DNA from: Candidatus Chryseobacterium colombiense
Lineage (GTDB): Bacteria; Bacteroidota; Bacteroidia; Flavobacteriales; Weeksellaceae
Direction: 5' to 3'
Assembly: GCA_029203185.1 (NCBI GenBank)
Contig: CP119310.1
Location: forward strand, 2,108,001-2,172,000
Length of the DNA stretch: 64,000 nucleotides
The translations under genes and the position numbers were made by a program. Numbering within the stretch: the stretch's first letter is position 1; each line of letters begins with the position of its first letter. Below are positions 51,178 to 58,644 of this stretch, piece by piece. Under the pieces are notes generated by a model. The model saw only the letters and a program-made list of their open reading frames with translations, was not told where the DNA came from and did not search any database.

Positions 51178-51672
51178 ATGAAAAATATAATTTTAAAAAT
51201 ATGCCTGTCATTCACTTTGTTTTTATTATACAACTGCAAGGCACAGACTACAAGTGATTATATCACCTTTTATAATGGTGTCGTTCCTAAACTTAATACA
51301 ATTGCAGCCAATAAAACCCAATATTATGGGCAAAATTTTTCTACTTTTTACAATGAATTATTAAATAAAAATATTCAGGTTGCAAGCCTATCTTGTGATT
51401 ATAAAACTGATCCTGGTTCAAAATATTACGTTTTAAGATTATTTTTCGAAGATAATGATTTATGGTCTGTTGCGTCAGATCATGACTATCAATATCCTTG
51501 GGTATCCATAACCTTTGAAAATGAGATTCCCAAACAGATAGAGAATATGGTGAAGCAAACTTATGGAGTGTGGAACAATGATTTTGTTATTTATTTTTCT
51601 AATATGAAGATTGAGAAGATTAAGTTTGTTGGAGTAAACGGGTATAATAGTAACGACTGGTCGGGAAAGTAA
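51178..51672 (+). CDS. Small lipoprotein, candidate immunity protein
   Basis: 164 residues. Signal MKNIILKICLSFTLFLLYNC with lipobox LYNC and acceptor Cys20. The mature part is about 145 residues, mixed alpha/beta, acidic and aromatic, with one conserved-looking Cys (VASLSCDYK) and the end KIKFVGVNGYNSNDWSGK. I do not recognise a named family. It starts 24 bases after the JAMM lipoprotein and is placed in the same outer-membrane or periplasmic space by its lipid anchor, as expected for a neutraliser of that protein. A second, broken copy follows directly. Base composition is markedly AT-rich. Confidence 0.8.
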   Translation: MKNIILKICLSFTLFLLYNCKAQTTSDYITFYNGVVPKLNTIAANKTQYYGQNFSTFYNELLNKNIQVASLSCDYKTDPGSKYYVLRLFFEDNDLWSVASDHDYQYPWVSITFENEIPKQIENMVKQTYGVWNNDFVIYFSNMKIEKIKFVGVNGYNSNDWSGK

Positions 51673-51696
51673 AGGAGTGTTTTTAACAGAACAGAT

Positions 51697-52185
51697 ATGA
51701 AAAATATTATTTTTAAAATATGCCTGTCATTCAGCTTGTTTTTGTTATATAACTGCAAGGCACAGACTACAAGTGATTATATCACCTTTTATAATGGTGT
51801 ACCTAAACTTAATACAATTGCCGCAAATAAAACACAATATTACGGGCAGAACTTTTCTAATTTTTACAATGAACTCCTATAAAAATATTACGGTTGCTAG
51901 CCTAACTTGCGGTTATAAAGAAGACCCAGCGTCAAAATACTATGTTTTAGATTTATTTCTTGAAGATGACGACTTATGGTCTGTTGCTACAGATCACAAG
52001 TATCAATATCTTAATATATCTATAACCTTCGAAAATGAGATTCCCAAGAAATAGAGAATATGGTGAAGCAAAGCTATGGAGTGTGGAACAATACTTTTAT
52101 TCAGTTTTTTTCTAATATGAAGATTGAGAAGATTAAGTTTGTTGGAGTGAATGGGTATAATAGTAACGACTGGTCAGGCAAGTAA
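51697..52185 (+). pseudogene. Frameshifted second copy of the small lipoprotein gene
   Basis: Same gene as 51178-51672 at high nucleotide similarity from MKNII.KICLSF to NGYNSNDWSGK. Three deletions separate the copies. A 3-base one (VVPK to VPK) keeps the frame. A 2-base loss near 51880 creates TAA after NFYNELL. A 1-base loss near 52050 creates TAG after ENEIPKK. All three pieces can be read in turn: 51697-51882, then the frame up to 52054, then MVKQSYGVWNN to the end. The protein cannot be made whole, so this copy is a pseudogene. It shows that the locus has been amplified and is decaying. Confidence 0.88.
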
Positions 52186-52511
52186 GATGATCTTTAAATA
52201 TAAAAAATATAATTTTCAAAATATATGCTCATGCCTGATAATGAAAAACAAAGGTATATAATAATGATTTTTCAAATAAAAAGAAATATAATATCCCTCC
52301 AGAATCTCTCATGACGACCAAATAATAGAGTTTTTAAGTTTTTAAAAGATACGGAAGTAGAGCAGATCTATATGAAGGTGATTCTGAAACTATGGAGACT
52401 AGAAAAAACTTGAGTTAGTTGATAATGACAATGGAACATTTAATTATACACAATACTAAATTAAATAAACCACCAAGCAATTTTGGTGGTTTTAATTCTT
52501 TAAAGCATAAT
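52186..52511 (+). other. Decayed coding fragments after the lipoprotein copies
   Basis: Position 52197-52225 resembles the first 30 bases of the two lipoprotein copies (AAAAATATAATTTT then AAAATAT), so a third copy may have started here. Three later stretches still read like protein. 52245-52322 gives KVYNNDFSNKKKYNIPPESL and four more residues. 52338-52415 gives VFKRYGSRADLYEGDSETME and a short tail. 52403-52456 gives KKLELVDNDNGTFNYTQY and a stop at 52457. They are in different frames and are followed by a terminator, which is what the 3' end of a dead gene looks like. The original protein is unknown. Confidence 0.5.
52465..52497 (+). terminator. Terminator after the decayed fragments
   Basis: Stem AAACCACCAA / TTGGTGGTTT at 52468-52493 with a 6-base loop, then TTAATTCTT. 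It lies 8 bases past the last stop of the fragments. Confidence 0.75.
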
Positions 52512-52988
52512 ATGAAAAAACTATTTATATTAATATCAATACTTACCTTATTCACAAGTTGTAGTCTAATACAGAAGAAGAAAAGACATTATCTGGGAAC
52601 TCTGGAAAATGTAAAAGTGATTATTTCTCATGAAGATTCCATAAAAATAGATAGTTCAAAAATAGCGTGGTCTAAACGTTATCACTGCACAGAAATGATA
52701 AACGGAGCTAACTTCAAAGGAAGCATTTCTACTTTTAGACAACTTATATATGATAAGTTTAAACCTTCAAAAAATGCCAAATCAGGTGAAAATCTCGTTC
52801 GTATTACAATAGGAAAATCCAACAATCTTGAAAAAGCGGAAATAATAAGTTACACTGATGAAGAAAGTAAAAGTTTGATTGAGAATATTTTTCGATCAGA
52901 AGAATTGGGTAAATGGACTTCGGCAAATCAATTTTTAATCCCTGTAAAACAACAATTTGAAATAAGTATTTTTATTGAGAAAAAATAA
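52512..52988 (+). CDS. Small lipoprotein with TonB-C-like end
   Basis: 158 residues from the ATG at 52512 (a longer frame to 52419 runs through the terminator and is rejected). Signal with lipobox FTSC, acceptor Cys17. The C-terminal 100 residues read LVRITIGKSNNLEKAEIISY, then ENIFRSEELGKWTSAN and QQFEISIFIEKK. The pattern strand - helix - WxxA/S-N - strand is that of TonB C-terminal-like domains common in Bacteroidetes. This assignment is weak and rests on pattern only. It may or may not belong to the preceding toxin-like locus. Confidence 0.65.
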   Translation: MKKLFILISILTLFTSCSLIQKKKRHYLGTLENVKVIISHEDSIKIDSSKIAWSKRYHCTEMINGANFKGSISTFRQLIYDKFKPSKNAKSGENLVRITIGKSNNLEKAEIISYTDEESKSLIENIFRSEELGKWTSANQFLIPVKQQFEISIFIEKK

Positions 52989-53117
52989 TGATTATTTTAT
53001 AAGCTGGTCTTTTTATTGAACTTTCCTGCATAAACATGTTTCTAAAACTTTATGATCTTATCTGTCAGATTATAAAAACATATTTTTCAACAATGCTCAA
53101 AACTTCAGTGTAGTAAG

Positions 53118-53152
53118 TAAAAATCCCCTCCAATAGAATGAAGGGGATTTAA
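53118..53152. terminator. Bidirectional terminator before tig
   Basis: Stem AAATCCCCT / GGGGATTT with loop CCAATAGAATGAA, T-rich on both sides, between convergent genes. Confidence 0.85.
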
Positions 53153-53172
53153 TTATTTATCTTAAAAAGAAA

Positions 53173-54507
53173 TTATTTCTTAAGTTCTTCTAAAAACTCA
53201 TCGTGAGAAATAGCAGTTTCTTTCTTTGTTGCTTTTTCAAGGATTACATCTTTCAACTTAGCCATTGCTACTTCAGAAGAAATTTGTCTTACCTGCTCCT
53301 GATCTTTCAACATCTCAACAGCATATTTCTGGATTTCCTCATCCCCTAAGTGGTGGATTCCGTAGATTGCTAATTGATTTCTTACCAATTGCTCTGCCTG
53401 TGCCAAAACATCAGCGTAGTCTAACTGAATTTCGTTATCTGTCATCAATTTTCCTTCGATGATTTGATATTTCAACTGGTTTTTCTCAGCTTCAAGGATT
53501 TCTTTAGCCTGCTCTTCAGACTGGATATTCTGATTAGAGAATTGTAACCATTTTACTAAGAACGTTTCAGGAAGTTTTACTTCTTCTTTTTCAGAAACCT
53601 GCTCCAATACTTTATTCACAAAGTGAACATCAGCATTTTGCTGGAAGTATTCATCCAATTCAGATTTTACTTTTTCTTTTAGTTCTTCTTCAGACTTGAT
53701 GTTTCCTTCTCCGTATACTTTGTCAAAAAGTTCCTGGTTTAGTTCAGCTAAGTTAAGACCGTAGAAATCTTTTACTTTTACCTCAACTTCAGCATGGTGT
53801 AAGTGCTCAACTTCTTCTTTAGAGAATCCTAATTCTTTAGCCAATTCTTCATTTTCAGCAAGAGTTTCTTTAGAAACTTTTACTGAACCATCCATTTTCA
53901 AAGACTTTACCAATTTGAAAGCTTCTTTGTTTTCAGCGGTAATGGTAACGTTCTTTGGATGGTGGTGGTGTTCTCCTTCTGCATCTTCCTCAACAACCTG
54001 AGAAATTTCTAAAGCGATGTAAGAATCTTTATTGATTTTGTCTTGAGGAGCCTGCTCAGCAAAACGCTTCTGCATGTTCTCAATACTCTTGTTGATTTCT
54101 TTTTCAGAAGCTTCTACTTTGTAGTGAGGAGCTTCATATTTAGATAAGTCGATCGTGAATTCTGGCTCATATCCTACTTCAAAAGCAACTTCTAACTGAT
54201 CAGCATTGTAATCGAATTCGTTTACTGGCTGAGGAACAGGCTGACCAACTAATCTTAGTTTGTTTTCGTTCACATACCCGTTCAAAGCATCAGAAACCTG
54301 CTTGTTGATTTCTTCAAAAGCAATCCCTGCTTCATATTGTTTTCTAACCATACTCAAAGGCACTTTTCCTTTTCTGAATCCAGGAACTTGTGCATTTTTA
54401 GCATAATTAATCAATTGTTTCTCAACTTTTTCCTTATAGTCAGATTTTTCCAATGTCACTGTAAGCAATGCACTTACATCATCATGGTTTTTTGCAGTAA
54501 CCTTCAT
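53173..54507 (-). CDS. tig: Trigger factor
   Basis: 444 residues, ribosome-associated chaperone. The ribosome-binding signature is GFRKGKVP at 43-50. Residues 120-240 correspond to the PPIase region, in which the FKBP-like active site is poorly conserved, as usual in Bacteroidetes. The C-terminal arms (about 260-444) are Glu/Lys-rich helices. An insertion at about 172-186 includes four consecutive histidines (EGEHHHHPKN), which is unusual and could bind metal. It acts on nascent chains in the cytoplasm. A TAnnTTTG element lies 22 bases upstream of the ATG. Confidence 0.94.
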   Translation of the reverse strand: MKVTAKNHDDVSALLTVTLEKSDYKEKVEKQLINYAKNAQVPGFRKGKVPLSMVRKQYEAGIAFEEINKQVSDALNGYVNENKLRLVGQPVPQPVNEFDYNADQLEVAFEVGYEPEFTIDLSKYEAPHYKVEASEKEINKSIENMQKRFAEQAPQDKINKDSYIALEISQVVEEDAEGEHHHHPKNVTITAENKEAFKLVKSLKMDGSVKVSKETLAENEELAKELGFSKEEVEHLHHAEVEVKVKDFYGLNLAELNQELFDKVYGEGNIKSEEELKEKVKSELDEYFQQNADVHFVNKVLEQVSEKEEVKLPETFLVKWLQFSNQNIQSEEQAKEILEAEKNQLKYQIIEGKLMTDNEIQLDYADVLAQAEQLVRNQLAIYGIHHLGDEEIQKYAVEMLKDQEQVRQISSEVAMAKLKDVILEKATKKETAISHDEFLEELKK

Positions 54508-54529
54508 TATTGATTAAAATTTTAGGTTG

Positions 54530-54537
54530 CAAAAATA
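54530..54537 (-). promoter_or_regulatory. Candidate -7 element of tig
   Basis: TATTTTTG on the minus strand, 22 bases before the start at 54507. Confidence 0.45.
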
Positions 54538-54596
54538 TGAAAATTTTATGAAAATCACTCATTTAAAATCAACTTAAAAAGCCAAATAGTGTTAAA

Positions 54597-54626
54597 TAAA
54601 AAACCACCGAAAAAATTCAGTGGTTT
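54597..54626 (-). terminator. Terminator after the 195-residue lipoprotein
   Basis: Stem AAACCAC / GTGGTTT around a loop of about 11 bases, then T-run on the minus strand, about 37 bases past the stop. Confidence 0.8.
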
Positions 54627-54662
54627 TCATAACAAGATTAAAGGATATATTAAAATAAAATT

Positions 54663-55250
54663 TTAATTCGTAATTGTATAGTTTGCCTGAGCATCTGTTT
54701 CTCCTCCCGTCTGCTTTCCGAAAATGATTCCATTTCCACTTGCTTCAGAATCTTCAGAAACTGTTGCTGGCTCATGATAAAGTGTAAAAATCAGCTGGCT
54801 TGTTGCAGATGGATTTTTAATCGCTTTGTTAACTACCCATTCGGTTTTTAGCCCTACACGTTTTCCGTCACCTCTTGTAGATTCAGGTCCATCTATACGA
54901 GTTAAAGCAATATCAGAATTAGGAAAATTAAAAACTAAAAAATGTTCATCTTTCGCATCTTCTATTTCTTTTGTAGCATCCTCATTTCCGTTTTTAAATG
55001 TAGCAGTCACTTCATAAGTTTTTCCATCAGTTAGTTGGATAGGTTGTGCCCCTCCTGCTCCCATGCTGTAATTATAGGTTTTCACATCACCTGTAGCTTT
55101 ATCCTTAATATTCAAAATGATGTTTGTAAGATCCTCCTGCGGAAGGTCATCTTCAGCCGCCGAGCCGTTTCTCTGACAAGAAACAACAGTTACCGCAATA
55201 AGTAAAACAGCTAATAATTTGATTATATTTTTAGTATTGAATACTTTCAT
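54663..55250 (-). CDS. Lipoprotein encoded with a TonB-dependent receptor
   Basis: 195 residues. Signal with lipobox VVSC, acceptor Cys25. The mature part is acidic and beta-rich (LTNIILNIKDKATGDVKTYN, GKTYEVTATFKNGNE), with a long loop GPESTRGDGKRVGLKTEW. Proteins of this type are annotated in Flavobacteriia as periplasmic-binding-fold superfamily members next to zinc or copper TonB receptors. It starts 49 bases after the receptor gene, so they form an operon. It may capture the receptor's ligand at the surface or in the periplasm. Confidence 0.75.
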   Translation of the reverse strand: MKVFNTKNIIKLLAVLLIAVTVVSCQRNGSAAEDDLPQEDLTNIILNIKDKATGDVKTYNYSMGAGGAQPIQLTDGKTYEVTATFKNGNEDATKEIEDAKDEHFLVFNFPNSDIALTRIDGPESTRGDGKRVGLKTEWVVNKAIKNPSATSQLIFTLYHEPATVSEDSEASGNGIIFGKQTGGETDAQANYTITN

Positions 55251-55299
55251 TTTTTTAAATTTTAAAATTGTAAATTTTGTTTAAGATAATTTGAGTCCT

Positions 55300-57684
55300 T
55301 TAGAACCTGTATCTAAAGTTTAAAATAAAATTTCGTCCGGCCTCATCGGCAAAGAATCTCATGCGATTCAGATAATCTCTGTACGAAACATTGAAAAGAT
55401 TATTCACAATAAGACCTGCAGAAAGATTTTTACTGATATTGATTCCCGTTTGGATATTCCAAAGAGAATAACCACTTGGCGGAGTACTCAGATCAACTTC
55501 TTTCTGCACTTCTTCCCCGTTGATATAAATGGGAATAGTTGCATTATAAACAGGAAATCTATTTTGTGTCAGAAAGGTTTGATTTTCTAAATTAAAATAG
55601 AAATGATTCCAGCTTTCTTTATGAAACTGCAATGCATTGGAAAAATTCGGAGGCATCATCAAAATCAGCGGAACATGATGTGTATCGTCCTGTCCGTAAA
55701 CATAACTTCCTTTTCCCACATAGGCGAGATTATCTGTAAGCTTGAAATTAACATCTAAATCTATCCCATACATTTTCGCATCGATTTGCTGATAAGACCA
55801 CACGGGAAATACTCCTCTGATCGTATTTTGCACCCCGGTCGGAACTTCATTGATGAAATTTTTGGTAATAAAGAAGTAAGGATTCACGGAAATATTTAAC
55901 CCTTTCAATACATTGAATTTAGAATCAACAGTAAGATTAAACTGATGTCCCTGCTCATTTTTTAATCCCATATCACCGATTTCGATCACGGAAGCAGAAT
56001 GATGCAAACCGTCTGAAAATAATTCAGCGATATTCGGCGTTCTTCCCACTTTTGCATAATTAAATTTCAAATCGAAATTACCATTCGGACGGTATTCCAG
56101 CCCCGCATTGAACGAAAAATTCTGATAATTCAACTGAGGTCTCGTCAAAATTCTGTTTTGATCCGTTTTTACATAAAACTGCGGATAAGAATCTGCGTAT
56201 CGATTTTCCCAATCGCTTTTATCATACCATTTCGTAACGTCATAACGGGTAAAATCATATCTCGCACCTGCTTCCATATTGAAATCATGCGAAATTTTAT
56301 ATTTAAAAACTGAATAAATTCCGGCAGCATATTTATCATAATTCGGAATTAAACGTCTCGCTTTGGTCGCAGGATCAGAATAATTGTTCTGAAAACTAGC
56401 ATCAATCCCTGTTTCCAAAGAGAATTTACCTCTTTCCAATAGATCATTAAGATTAAATTGGTGCGTCATTAACTCCAGATCAAGCGAAGGCGTATCTTTC
56501 AGTTCTCCTCTTCTAATGTCATATTCCTGCCTGTGATTATACTGATAACTGTATGTTGCAGAAACTTTCCCGATATTTCCAAATCTTTTGAATGCAGAAA
56601 CTTTCGCAATATGATGTTCAATCACCTGTCTCGGGTTATCAATATTATAACTGAAATTTCCTGTATAGACCGGAATTTTAGAAGTGATTGCATTATAAAA
56701 ATCCTCATTATTCCCCACGTGAGAACCTCTGTAGATTCCGATATTCTGGTTGGTTAAATAATAATCAAATGAAATTCCTCTTTCATAGGTATTATTCTGA
56801 ACTGTAAAATTAAAGGAAGAAAAATCCATTCCCGTATTCATCAAATTATAGTCAGGAGCGTGCTGATCTCCTAATTTTTTGATGCTTCCACCTGTTTTTA
56901 CAGCCCAACCGTTTTTCCAGACTTTTGCAATATCTGCATCAACGCCGAGACCTTTTCCGTTAGAAATTCCGGAAAGGTTTACAGAACCTTTTATCGTATC
57001 TTTTTTAGGAAAAATTTCAGGTTCCATTACCACAACTCCACCAATGGCATCACTTCCGTACTTCAGTGCAGAAGCTCCCTTGATTACATCAATATGCTGA
57101 AAATTATTGATATCAACATTCGGAGCGTGCTCTACTCCCCACTCCTGTTCGGCAAGTTTTACCCCATTATTCAGAATAGAGATTCTGCTTCCGTAAAGCC
57201 CGTGGATAATAGGTTTTGAAATATTATTTCCCGTTTTTAAAGCACTTACTCCTGAAATTTTTGTCAGTAGATTCCCCAGGTTATCTGTAGAATTCCTTTC
57301 GATTTCAGATTTATCAAGTGTTTTTACGACCAAAGAACCATTGCTTTTGTGACTTCCATGAATGGTTACCGTTTCAATATCCTGAATATGGTGCTCAAGA
57401 GTAATTGTTAAATGCAGATCCTGAGTAAGTCCTATATTTTCAGTATAATCATTACAATCAGGATGTTTAGCAATGAGTATATATTTTCCTGCAGGAATTT
57501 TATTAAAAGAAAACCTGCCGTTTTTATCTGTTTGTGTAGAGAAGTTCCCGATTTTTACCACTGCATTTTCCAGCATTGTTTTATCATGAAAATCCTGAAT
57601 GTTTCCTTCTACCTTATAATAAGTTTGTGCGTTTGCAATTGCAAATCCACAAAGGATCAGCATAAAGCTATAGATCAATTTCAT
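55300..57684 (-). CDS. TonB-dependent outer-membrane receptor
   Basis: 794 residues. Signal peptide to about residue 19 (FAIANA-QT). A carboxypeptidase-regulatory-like beta domain (about 20-100) carries NAVVKIGNFSTQTDKNGRFS. The plug (about 105-220) has NSTDNLGNLLTKISGVSALK and IDVIKGASALKYGSDAIGGV. A 22-strand barrel runs to the C-terminus with the final ...FILNFRYRF aromatic signature. Size and the plug/barrel pattern fit metal-related receptors such as the ZnuD-like group rather than SusC types. No SusD follows. It sits between a lipoprotein and a small Cys/His-rich protein, which together point to metal uptake. The substrate is not proven. Confidence 0.88.
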   Translation of the reverse strand: MKLIYSFMLILCGFAIANAQTYYKVEGNIQDFHDKTMLENAVVKIGNFSTQTDKNGRFSFNKIPAGKYILIAKHPDCNDYTENIGLTQDLHLTITLEHHIQDIETVTIHGSHKSNGSLVVKTLDKSEIERNSTDNLGNLLTKISGVSALKTGNNISKPIIHGLYGSRISILNNGVKLAEQEWGVEHAPNVDINNFQHIDVIKGASALKYGSDAIGGVVVMEPEIFPKKDTIKGSVNLSGISNGKGLGVDADIAKVWKNGWAVKTGGSIKKLGDQHAPDYNLMNTGMDFSSFNFTVQNNTYERGISFDYYLTNQNIGIYRGSHVGNNEDFYNAITSKIPVYTGNFSYNIDNPRQVIEHHIAKVSAFKRFGNIGKVSATYSYQYNHRQEYDIRRGELKDTPSLDLELMTHQFNLNDLLERGKFSLETGIDASFQNNYSDPATKARRLIPNYDKYAAGIYSVFKYKISHDFNMEAGARYDFTRYDVTKWYDKSDWENRYADSYPQFYVKTDQNRILTRPQLNYQNFSFNAGLEYRPNGNFDLKFNYAKVGRTPNIAELFSDGLHHSASVIEIGDMGLKNEQGHQFNLTVDSKFNVLKGLNISVNPYFFITKNFINEVPTGVQNTIRGVFPVWSYQQIDAKMYGIDLDVNFKLTDNLAYVGKGSYVYGQDDTHHVPLILMMPPNFSNALQFHKESWNHFYFNLENQTFLTQNRFPVYNATIPIYINGEEVQKEVDLSTPPSGYSLWNIQTGINISKNLSAGLIVNNLFNVSYRDYLNRMRFFADEAGRNFILNFRYRF

Positions 57685-58008
57685 TGTTAAATAGATTGAT
57701 TACGTACGTTTTAAGTTGCTCATTATGAGTAATGATTAACTTAAAAATACATTTCGTTAAAATTTGAATTGGATTTTGTTAACTTAAAACTGTAAATCTA
57801 TACGCTCAATTTTGAACCATTAAGATTTTTATTTAAGCATTTTAGAGTAATTAAGCTTTGCTTTGCTTTTAAGAGATACTAAAAAAATCTATATGATTTT
57901 TCTTAACAAACTTAACTCCTAAATTCACCTTAATGGTTTAAAAGCACTAAGTTAGTTTCATTAAAACACCTTATTTAAAGCAAATAAATCCGAAAAAGAA
58001 TTTAAAAA
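57685..58008. other. Intergenic region of 324 bases upstream of the TonB receptor
   Basis: No gene seen. A 10-base inverted pair (AACCATTAAG at 57815-57824 and CTTAATGGTT at 57929-57938) lies 104 bases apart, and TTAACTTAAAA occurs twice about 40 bases apart upstream of the receptor start. These could be operators or filler repeats. Confidence 0.5.
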
Positions 58009-58365
58009 CTAAGAAATTGAGGGCGGACCGCGAAGCTGAAAAGTGAATTTGGTCTGAGACCATACTTTCTCCTGAATAGCAATGATCTGCTTTACCTCAT
58101 GGGTATAATTTTCAAAAGAAAAACTGAAGTCTTCAGGAACCAGAGTATGTCCTGTAGCTAAGAAATGACAAGCCAAACAGTCTGCTGCTTTTTCCTTTGC
58201 TATATTTTTTGTAATTGTATTTTCTGACTTTTTGAAATTGAAGCTTTTAAAAACCTCTTCAGAGCTGTGATTGTGAAAGTTCTGAGAAAACAGTGCAAGA
58301 AAATAGATTCCAAACAACAATTTGGAAATAAAATTCTTTAGATTTCTGCTTTCTTTAAAAATCAT
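58009..58365 (-). CDS. Small exported Cys/His protein of a metal-uptake group
   Basis: 118 residues. The N-terminal hydrophobic segment (about 13-30, FISKLLFGIYFLALFSQN) is a signal or anchor. The mature part holds FHNHSSEEVF, a CLACHFLATGH motif near 63-73 (CxxCH with further His) and the C-terminal LRGPPSIS. The CxxCH plus RGPP end resembles DUF2946-type proteins found with copper or zinc genes. The CxxCH could be a metal site rather than haem, given the absence of other haem genes. It is encoded just upstream of the TonB receptor on the same strand. Confidence 0.7.
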   Translation of the reverse strand: MIFKESRNLKNFISKLLFGIYFLALFSQNFHNHSSEEVFKSFNFKKSENTITKNIAKEKAADCLACHFLATGHTLVPEDFSFSFENYTHEVKQIIAIQEKVWSQTKFTFQLRGPPSIS

Positions 58366-58480
58366 ATGCCAAAATTATAAAAATAATTTAAGTTTTTAGA
58401 TTAAAGTTTTATTAAAATACTTTGAGTAATGAGTAGAAGACAGTGAAGTTTTGTTACAAACTTTGTTATTAATTTATTAG

Positions 58481-58619
58481 AGATGCTTCGACAGGCTCAG
58501 CATGACAACAATATATTTTTAATTCTTCGAGAATCTCAGCATGACATCACTACAAATTGACCGCTAATAAAACAGTTAGTATTAGAGAAATGTCATGCTG
58601 AGCGAAGCCGAAGCATCTT
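58481..58619. repeat. Intergenic inverted-repeat element with three GATGCTTCG-type units
   Basis: Unit 58481-58507 (AGATGCTTCGACAGGCTCAG, then CATGACA). Partial unit 58524-58546 (CTTCGAGAATCTCAGCATGA). Inverted unit 58591-58619, which reads AAGATGCTTCGGCTTCGCTC on the minus strand. They lie between the ABC-F gene and the Cys/His protein. Confidence 0.88.
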
Positions 58620-58644
58620 TATAATATGATGATTAATTCAAAAA

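Noticed and set aside
58009..58365. c-type cytochrome from the CxxCH motif
   Set aside because: A single CxxCH in a 118-residue protein with further His and an RGPP end, next to a TonB receptor, fits a metal-handling protein better than a haem protein.
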